From JBNLBT01 sp050303435 (GTDB lineage Bacteria > Pseudomonadota > Gammaproteobacteria > Xanthomonadales > Marinicellaceae), in contig JBNLBT010000109.1 in assembly GCA_050303435.1 (NCBI GenBank), positions 1 through 11,023 on the forward strand: a stretch of 11,023 nt of DNA, written 5' to 3'. A model generated the notes under the pieces. That model was not told where the DNA came from. It did no database searches and worked only from the letters and a program-made list of their open reading frames with translations. The position numbers and the translations under genes are program-made. Shown one piece after another: positions 6,101-11,023 of the stretch (position 1 is the stretch's first letter; every line of letters begins with the position of its first letter).

Positions 6101-8145
6101 TGCCGTATTTCAACGGCGAGTTGCGTCTGATGGCGCTGGCGTTCAATGCCCGGCAATTCGCCGGCGCCGAATCGCGCCTCACCGTGGCTGCACCGATTGT
6201 GGTGGAGGCTTCCTTGCCGCGTTTTCTGGCGCGCGGCGATGACACCACGGCCACCATCGAGGTTCTCAACAGCGAAGATGAAAAGGTGGACATTGAACTT
6301 GAGTTCAGCGCCGATGAGGTGCTGGGCGGACACAGCGAAACCCTTGAGTTTTCACTGGACGCGGAGCAGAAACGCATAGTGCAGCTGCCGTTGCAGGGTC
6401 GCGGTCACCGCGGTCTGGGCGCGATCAAAGTGCACACCCGCGCGTCGCTGGCCGGCGGCTTTGAACTCACGCGCAGCTGGCGCTTGGGGCTGCGGCCGGC
6501 ATTTCCCGCCGTTGTGGATGTGCACAAGGGCATTCTGGACGCCGGTGGGCGCTTTGCATCGCCGGTGAGTCATTACGATAAATTTGACCCCGCCAATTTG
6601 AAAGCGGTTTTGAAACTGTCGGACACGCCGGTGTTGAATCGCGAGGATCAATTGCTGCAGCTGTTGCGCTACCCCTACGGTTGTCTGGAACAGACCACCA
6701 GCAGCGCCTGGCCATTGCTGAGTGCGGATGCCTCGGATTTTGCCTTGTTTGAACAGGCGTCCCAACGCCGCCTGTTCGACGACCGTCGGCGCGCGGTGGA
6801 AGACGCGATCGGACGCCTGCTGGGCATGCAACTGCACAGCGGTGGATTCGGTCTGTGGTCCAACGGCGACTACGAGGAACACTGGCTGACGGTGTACGTC
6901 ACGGATTTTCTCATCACCGCGCGCAATCTGGGCTACGCGGTGCCGGAAGCGCCGCTGAACAAGGCAATTCAGCGCCTGGGCGTTTACGTGCGAAATCCGG
7001 CCAGCATCCGCTCCGATCTGGCGCAGTATCTGTCGCACCGCAATCACTTTGAAATTGCCTACAAAGCCTACGCCGCGTCCGTGCTCAGCGGCATCGGCAA
7101 GGTGGGTTTGCAGGACGTGCGCCGGCTGTACGGTGAATTTGCCGATCAGGCCAAAAGTCCCTTGCCGTTGGCGCATCTGGCCACTGCGCTGGAAAAACTT
7201 GGCGACCCGGATCGCGCCCTGAGCGCCTGGCAGCGCGCGGTGGATTTCAAGGCCGACCGCATGTCGCAGGACTACTACGGCGACTACGGTTCGACCATCC
7301 GCGATCTGGCCGCCATGGTCACACTGTCGGTGGACAGTGCGGTGGCCGGGCAGTCGCCAAACACCCCGATGCAACGCATCGCCGACATTCAGGACGCCGT
7401 GGCCAGCCGCAACTGGCTGTCCACGCAGGAACGCAACGCCCTGTTTCTGGCCGAAAAAGCCCTGCGTGCGGCACGCAAGGACGGCGATCCATGGCGCGTG
7501 AATCTGGACATTGGCGGCGAAGCGCAGACGCTGGAAAGCGTTGGCGAACTGACCCGCGTGTGGACCGAGCGCGGTGCACAGGACGAGATCAACGTAGAAA
7601 ACACGGCCGAAGCGACGGTCTTTGTGGATTTGCGATATCAGGGCTTTTTGCAGGAACACCGGCAAGAGAGCCACGGTGTGGTGGTGCGCAAGCGCTTTTT
7701 CGATCTCAACGGCAAAGCGCTGGATCTGAACGACTTGAAATCCGGCGATGCTTTGTTGGTGCACGTTGAAATTTCCCTGGACGAGGCGCACAATTATCTG
7801 CCGCACGCGATGCTGATTGATCTGCTGCCAGCGGGCCTGGAACTGGAAAACCAGAACCTGGAACACGCCATGAAGCTGGACGATCTGCGCGTCGACGGGC
7901 GCACGGTCAGTGACTGGGGCGGGCACACGGTGGTGCGCCACAGCGAATATCGGGACGACCGTTTTGTCGCGGCACTGGCTTTGAGCAGTTACAACAACGC
8001 GCACGTGTTTTATCTGGCGCGCGCGGTCACACCGGGCCGTTACGTGATTCCGCCGTCGCTGGTGGAAGACATGTATCGTCCGGAGATACGCGGCACCTCG
8101 GATGATCTGGGCGTGCTGAAGGTGGCGGCGCCGGAACGGCCCTGA
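3199..8145 (+). CDS. yfhM: Bacterial alpha-2-macroglobulin, thioester-containing lipoprotein (1648 aa)
   Basis: This is a protease-trapping protein of the E. coli YfhM/ECAM type, and its length is that of the family. Residues 4-19 form a lipoprotein signal (MKKILPYVLLLFIAAC) with acylated Cys19, then a charged, Ser-rich linker. The MG2 domain starts near residue 382 (YGPRDLYRPGETV). Bait-region macroglobulin domains fill roughly 800-990. The conserved LPRFLARGD lies near 1006. The thioester motif GCLEQ puts Cys1162 and Gln1165 in the alpha/alpha-toroid domain, which continues through EEHWLTVYVTDFL (1226-1238). C-terminal macroglobulin domains end the protein. Protease cleavage of the bait region is known to expose the thioester, which then binds the protease covalently. 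The ATG at 3199 is chosen because GGGTCAG at 3183-3189 is a weak ribosome site at workable distance; ATG 3208 (MKKIL) is almost as good. pbpC follows without a gap. Confidence 0.95.
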   Translation: MTHMKKILPYVLLLFIAACQDDGNGASKETSDSNAHTAVQSSQARNDASRSEASDQPIVASPLTPFKVLSLSEGVYDDTFALQLNFNLPLHADQDLDALIELQAGDQAVEPHWIISANRMAVYNPFIDRDTWYQVSVAAELRSQNDKRLGEAVKKKVKTGPMPDVVRFVSRGNTLLSSDQGLPIEAVNVAAVDLKFWRIRADHLHEFLRNPEMQNIYSLQGLNRMADLVYSAQYTLDGVKNKTEQHVLPIASIDEIKPSGVYFVSMIPAGDYPYEHQTSWFLQTDIGLHTRQYDQGLAVFAHRLPEATPYADVEVFLYNHKGELQSQARTDSEGLARLQADQRQHMSFLLAQHSDAVQLVRLNQAHLDLTDFKLAARGHRDFELFIYGPRDLYRPGETVQYSALLRDDDGELVPAAPLAVEIRRPDNRVFKSFSWLGDAQSFYTTEFTLPRDAMTGRWRLTAQLPDKSVFSHEISVEDFLPERLKLEIKPQHTHLSMSETPVIDVQSDYLYGAPAAGNRYDATVNMRAATRLFDDYTDYSFGSNHYGDFDTTFTQDAAQLNDAGFAQLKLSSHWNSARFPLQLLTHVNVYESGGRPITRSTTQYLWPAEYAVGIKPQWDGEFANPNRNNGVSLVALNRAGELVDLAGAEVTLVQESRDRYWHWGNDGWRYRNSDNEVLVYSAVQDIGAGGDTALQLPLNYGQYRLEVRDAQQNLLSSMRFFAGWRWYDPYAHSGEKPDAVKLAWQGDALKAGEKARLLITAPFAGQALITLESDRLLWHTQIRMDAPEVEIDVPIDAQWTRHDLHATAMVVKPGRMQIGHLPRRALGVIHAPLQRDQRRIQLQLEHPQKTLPDQPVTVVIKADNLQGEGPTQVTLAAVDTGVLNISGFKTPMPHAWFFAPRAHSPQLRDVYGSLIDWIEGKQARQKFGGDADISRGGEAPQSEVQIVSILSDKVTLDDQGEARIELPLPYFNGELRLMALAFNARQFAGAESRLTVAAPIVVEASLPRFLARGDDTTATIEVLNSEDEKVDIELEFSADEVLGGHSETLEFSLDAEQKRIVQLPLQGRGHRGLGAIKVHTRASLAGGFELTRSWRLGLRPAFPAVVDVHKGILDAGGRFASPVSHYDKFDPANLKAVLKLSDTPVLNREDQLLQLLRYPYGCLEQTTSSAWPLLSADASDFALFEQASQRRLFDDRRRAVEDAIGRLLGMQLHSGGFGLWSNGDYEEHWLTVYVTDFLITARNLGYAVPEAPLNKAIQRLGVYVRNPASIRSDLAQYLSHRNHFEIAYKAYAASVLSGIGKVGLQDVRRLYGEFADQAKSPLPLAHLATALEKLGDPDRALSAWQRAVDFKADRMSQDYYGDYGSTIRDLAAMVTLSVDSAVAGQSPNTPMQRIADIQDAVASRNWLSTQERNALFLAEKALRAARKDGDPWRVNLDIGGEAQTLESVGELTRVWTERGAQDEINVENTAEATVFVDLRYQGFLQEHRQESHGVVVRKRFFDLNGKALDLNDLKSGDALLVHVEISLDEAHNYLPHAMLIDLLPAGLELENQNLEHAMKLDDLRVDGRTVSDWGGHTVVRHSEYRDDRFVAALALSSYNNAHVFYLARAVTPGRYVIPPSLVEDMYRPEIRGTSDDLGVLKVAAPERP

Positions 8146-10542
8146 GTGCGGACACGCGACGTGCAGTCACACACTCAACAGCGATTCCCGAAGGCCGTGC
8201 GCGCGCTGCAATGGGTGCGGCGCTGGCGCTGGCCGCAGCGCGCGCTGCTGCTGGGTCTGTTGCCCTGGGCGGTGTTTTTGTGGCTGGATGTGCTGTGGCC
8301 ATTGCCGCTGGATTCGCTGGAATCCAGGCGCTTTGCGCAAGTGGTGGTGGACCGGCAAGGGCGGCCGTTGCGGGCCTTTGCCGATGACGCCGGGGTGTGG
8401 CGCTATCCGGTGCAGCCCGAAGTGGTTTCGCCGCTGTACATCGAAGCGCTGCTGAACTACGAGGACCGCCATTTTTACCGCCATTTCGGGGTCAATCCAC
8501 TGGCGCTGATGCGCGCGCTGTGGCAGCGCGTGGAACACGGGCGCTTTGTCTCCGGCGCCTCCACGTTGACCATGCAGGTGGCGCGCATTCTTGAACCGCA
8601 CGAGAAATCGCTGGGCGGCAAGTTGCGCCAGATGTTTCGGGCCCTGCAACTGGAACGGCGCTTCAGTAAACAGGAGATACTCGCGCTGTATCTGAATTAC
8701 GCGCCCTTCGGCGGTCCGATTGAAGGCATTGAGGCGGCCAGCCACACCTATCTGGGCAAAAGCGCGGCGCGGCTGAGTCATTCCGAGGCGGCCCTGCTGG
8801 CGGTGTTGCCGCAGGCCCCCAGCCGCTATCGCCCCGATCGCCACGCGGCCGCGGCGCGGGCGGCGCGCGACAAGGTGATTGAACGCATGGGCCAGCTGGG
8901 CGTGTGGTCGCCAACTGATGTGGCCGAGGCTTTGCAGGAACCGGTGTGGGCGCACTATCGGCCGCGGCCACAGCACGCGCCGTTGCTGGCGCGCCGGCTG
9001 ATGCAGGCGCACCCGCGCCAGCACTTGATCCACAGCACCATCGATGTGGCCCTGCAAAGCGAATTGGAGTGGATGCTCAAAGACCACATTCAGGGCCATG
9101 ATTCGGCCACTTCAGCGGCGATTCTGGTGGTCGACAACCGCGATCTCGGTGCGCTGGCCTACCTGGGCAGCGCCGATTTCCTCAGCACCCCGCGCAGCGG
9201 CTATGTGGACATGGTGCAGGCCGTGCGTTCGCCGGGCTCGACCCTGAAACCGTTTCTGTACGGACTGGCTATAGAGCGTGGGCTGGTGCACGCGCAATCG
9301 CTGCTGTTCGATGTGCCGCAATCATTCAATGGCTATCGGCCGGTCAATTTCGACGACGACTTCCATGGGCCGGTCAGCCTCAGCGGGGCGCTGTCGCGCT
9401 CGCTCAACATGCCCGCGGTGCAGGTGCTGGATCGCCTTGGACCGCAGCGTTTCTACACGGAACTGATCAACGCCGGTCTCGACGTGCGCCTGCCAAGTGG
9501 CGCGCGACCGAATTTGTCGCTGGCGCTGGGCGGCGGCGGCGTGCGGCTGGAACATCTGGTGTCGTTGTACACCGCGCTGGGCCGCGGCGGTCGCACAGGC
9601 CGTGTGCGATACAGCCAAGCGCAACCCGCGCGCGACTGGCCATTGTTCAGTGCCGGGGCGGCCTGGATTGTGCAGGACATCCTCACCGAGGCGCCGCTGG
9701 ATGAGCGGGCGCGCAGCCGCAGTCTGCAACGCCGTGCGCCGATGGCCTTCAAAACCGGCACCAGCTACGGTCACCGCGACGCCTGGGCGCTGGCCAGCAA
9801 CCAGCGCATCACCGTCGGCGTGTGGGTGGGGCGACCCGATGGATCGCCGTTGCCGGCCAACAGCGGACGCGCCTCGGCGGTGCCGTTGCTGCGCAAAGTG
9901 CTGGCGCTGATGCCGGCTGAGTACAACGCACCACCACAGCGACCGGACAGCGTGCAGAGTGCGGTCATTTGTTGGCCCCTGGGCACTCACCGCAGCGCCC
10001 AAAGGGCCGAAGATTGCCATCGCCGGCGCAGCGCCTGGCTGCTCGACGGGGTGGCGCCGCCGACCTTTTCAGACCCGCTGAACAAGCAGTTTGCCTCCCG
10101 GCAATTGAACGTGTGGCTGGATCGCGACAGCGGGGCGCGCGTCACGCCCGGTTGCCATGACGGCCATCGCGAGCAGCGTAAGATCACGGTGTGGCCTTTG
10201 GTCCTGGATGCGTGGCTGCCTCTGCCCTGGAGACGTGAAGCCTTGTTGCCGGCCTATGATCCGGCCTGCGTGCAGGCGCTGAGCGACCACGCCTTGCGCA
10301 TCGACGGGGTGCACGATGGCGCGGATATTTATCCGGAGGCCGGCCAGACGCGATTGCCCGCGGTGCAATTGCAGGTGCAGGGCGGCGATGCGGACACCCG
10401 CTGGTTCGTTAATGGCGACTTGCAGGCCGATCGTGGACGCGCCATTGCACTGGAAAACCTGGCGCCCGGCGCCTACCGCGTCACCGCGATGGATGCCGCA
10501 ACCAATCGCGCCGATGTGCAGTTTCGCGTGCACGCGCGCTGA
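8146..10542 (+). CDS. pbpC: Penicillin-binding protein 1C, bifunctional peptidoglycan glycosyltransferase/transpeptidase (798 aa)
   Basis: This is a class A PBP anchored in the inner membrane, with its catalytic domains in the periplasm. Residues 33-53 form the single membrane anchor after a basic N-terminus. The GT51 domain has EDRHFYRHFG with catalytic Glu106, GASTLTMQ at 137-144, and a third motif (LERRFSKQEILALYLN) before FGG. The transpeptidase has the three expected motifs: S365-T-L-K368, S419-L-N421 and K536-T-G-T. From about residue 640 to the end lies a beta-rich region matching the C-terminal domain peculiar to PBP1C (BiPBP_C). All key residues are present. The GTG start touches the TGA of the macroglobulin gene (TGAGTG), which suggests one mRNA and translational coupling; GGAACGG at 8133-8139 is a possible weak ribosome site. 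GTG 8161 is an alternative start. The pairing with a macroglobulin supports a cell-wall repair role. Confidence 0.95.
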   Translation: MRTRDVQSHTQQRFPKAVRALQWVRRWRWPQRALLLGLLPWAVFLWLDVLWPLPLDSLESRRFAQVVVDRQGRPLRAFADDAGVWRYPVQPEVVSPLYIEALLNYEDRHFYRHFGVNPLALMRALWQRVEHGRFVSGASTLTMQVARILEPHEKSLGGKLRQMFRALQLERRFSKQEILALYLNYAPFGGPIEGIEAASHTYLGKSAARLSHSEAALLAVLPQAPSRYRPDRHAAAARAARDKVIERMGQLGVWSPTDVAEALQEPVWAHYRPRPQHAPLLARRLMQAHPRQHLIHSTIDVALQSELEWMLKDHIQGHDSATSAAILVVDNRDLGALAYLGSADFLSTPRSGYVDMVQAVRSPGSTLKPFLYGLAIERGLVHAQSLLFDVPQSFNGYRPVNFDDDFHGPVSLSGALSRSLNMPAVQVLDRLGPQRFYTELINAGLDVRLPSGARPNLSLALGGGGVRLEHLVSLYTALGRGGRTGRVRYSQAQPARDWPLFSAGAAWIVQDILTEAPLDERARSRSLQRRAPMAFKTGTSYGHRDAWALASNQRITVGVWVGRPDGSPLPANSGRASAVPLLRKVLALMPAEYNAPPQRPDSVQSAVICWPLGTHRSAQRAEDCHRRRSAWLLDGVAPPTFSDPLNKQFASRQLNVWLDRDSGARVTPGCHDGHREQRKITVWPLVLDAWLPLPWRREALLPAYDPACVQALSDHALRIDGVHDGADIYPEAGQTRLPAVQLQVQGGDADTRWFVNGDLQADRGRAIALENLAPGAYRVTAMDAATNRADVQFRVHAR

Positions 10543-10724
10543 GTTTGACCGGTGCATTGATTCTGTCAGGCGATCACTGAATTGCAATGCGGTGAACGAT
10601 GGTTTAGGGATGCAAGTCACCGGGATTGTGGCCGGTGTCACATGGTGTGTGTGTGGCATCGCCCACCGCAAGCACAGCATGACACACTCACGCCCTTTGA
10701 GAACTTACGAAAACATTGTTAATT

Positions 10725-10742
10725 CTTACCGCAACCTTACCG
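10725..10742 (+). promoter_or_regulatory. CTTACCG direct repeat, possible response-regulator site
   Basis: CTTACCG occurs at 10725-10731 and again at 10736-10742, an 11-bp period with a four-base gap. A related CTTACG lies at 10704-10709. Tandem seven-base half-sites at 11-bp spacing are the usual layout for OmpR/PhoB-family dimers. It sits upstream of a small open frame at 10773. The regulator and target are inferred only from geometry. Confidence 0.35.
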
Positions 10743-10772
10743 GAGTTGATAAAACGCAGGGGAAAAACGCAC

Positions 10773-10910
10773 ATGTCATTGAAAAACAATGAAAATATGT
10801 GCTTTCAAAAAAGCCAATTCTGGCGAAAAAACCGGATAAAACAGCGGTCAATCACGGCAGAAGCAGGGCGCACGTCGGTCCGGCACGGACTGAACTCAGC
10901 GCGTCTGTGA
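10773..10910 (+). CDS. Doubtful small ORF (45 aa)
   Basis: The frame starts at an ATG preceded nine bases upstream by a strong ribosome binding site, AGGGGA (10758-10763), and runs 45 codons to TGA. The peptide begins MSLKNNENMCFQKSQFW and is basic throughout, with no membrane segment or known motif. The first half is AT-rich and the second GC-rich, which argues against a single coding sequence. Its main support is the ribosome site and the regulatory-looking repeat upstream. It could equally be leader DNA of a gene beyond the window. Confidence 0.2.
   Translation: MSLKNNENMCFQKSQFWRKNRIKQRSITAEAGRTSVRHGLNSARL
10807..10824 (-). terminator. Weak minus-strand intrinsic terminator candidate
   Basis: Read on the minus strand, GCCA-GAAT-TGGC is followed directly by six T (10812-10807). 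A four-base-pair stem is short for intrinsic termination. It would end a leftward transcript from a gene to the right of the window, for which there is no firm evidence here. Confidence 0.2.
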
Positions 10911-11023
10911 ACGCCAGGTCGCGTGCGCGGGCTTTGAGGCTGTGAAAACCGCTGGGGATTGGCCGGAGGGCAGTGGAAATTCAGGCGAACACAGCGCCGG
11001 CTGGGCTCAGCCTGCGTCTTCCT

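Larger units (their letters stand above)
10543..11023. other. Terminal intergenic region without a confident gene
   Basis: No frame in these 481 bases is convincingly coding. A CACCGG/CCGGTG hairpin (10618-10637, eight-base loop) follows pbpC by about 75 bases but has no T run, so the operon's terminator is not clear. A TG-rich stretch spans 10643-10655. A weak promoter-like pair, TTGAGA (10697-10702) and TTAATT (10719-10724), lies just before the CTTACCG repeats. A small hairpin GGCTG-GGCT-CAGCC is visible near the right edge. On the minus strand the last bases read ...GAA-GAC-GCA-GGC-TGA, which could be the end of a gene entering from the right, but four codons cannot show it. Confidence 0.5.

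Noticed and set aside
6352..8004. 550-codon open frame on the minus strand antisense to the thioester domain
   Set aside because: It overlaps the GCLEQ-containing gene completely; composition and lack of motifs mark it as a shadow frame.
8167..9099. 310-codon minus-strand frame antisense to pbpC
   Set aside because: It covers the GT51 motifs on the opposite strand and has a shadow-like His/Gln/Arg-rich composition.
11007..11021. Possible last codons (E-D-A-G-stop) of a minus-strand gene entering from the right
   Set aside because: Four codons at the window edge cannot be told from chance.
10805..11023. Minus-strand frame open from the right edge to TGA at 10807-10805
   Set aside because: The 72-residue translation is dominated by Arg, Pro and Cys with no pattern, and its stop lies in the T run of a putative terminator; chance openness is more likely.

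Overview
The window comes from a bacterial chromosome, most likely a gammaproteobacterium. The evidence is an alpha-2-macroglobulin/penicillin-binding protein 1C pair of the E. coli yfhM-pbpC kind, Sec and lipoprotein signals of Gram-negative type, and a secreted protein ending in IFIDGFD. That tail recalls the (I/L)F-x-DGF(E/D) C-termini I remember from secreted proteins of Lysobacter/Wenzhouxiangella-like bacteria; this finer placement is recall and inference. The two large genes are visibly GC-rich, and the intergenic regions are more AT-rich.

Layout. Positions 1-207 (minus strand) hold the N-terminal 69 codons of a MarR-type repressor. Its promoter lies inside a near-perfect 30-bp palindrome (222-251), a likely autoregulatory operator. 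A 455-bp non-coding stretch follows. It holds an AT-rich block with nested symmetric elements (363-412), two adjacent AGGA/TCCT palindromes exactly 22 bp apart centre to centre (486-524), and a -10-like sequence framed by an inverted repeat (556-578). All three precede a small coiled-coil protein of unknown function (663-881). A hairpin and about 480 bp without a credible gene come next.

Positions 1367-3061 encode a 564-residue secreted protein with a signal peptide, a fibronectin-III-like domain, a right-handed parallel beta-helix and the IFIDGFD tail. After 137 bp containing a consensus -35 promoter come two directly abutting genes. The first (3199-8145) is a 1648-residue lipoprotein alpha-2-macroglobulin with the GCLEQ thioester. 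The second (8146-10542) is a 798-residue bifunctional PBP1C. The stop codon of the first touches the GTG start of the second.

How they work together. In the known family picture, the thioester macroglobulin traps proteases that breach the envelope, while PBP1C makes or repairs peptidoglycan at the site of damage. They form one transcription unit here. The beta-helix protein has its own upstream region and is not obviously part of this unit. The last 481 bp hold no convincing gene, only a PhoB/OmpR-style direct repeat and a doubtful 45-codon ORF with a good ribosome binding site. I see no rRNA, tRNA, CRISPR array, insertion sequence or phage gene. The most open questions are the C-terminal tail of the beta-helix protein, the paired palindromes before the coiled-coil gene, and the Gln at +2 of the macroglobulin lipobox.
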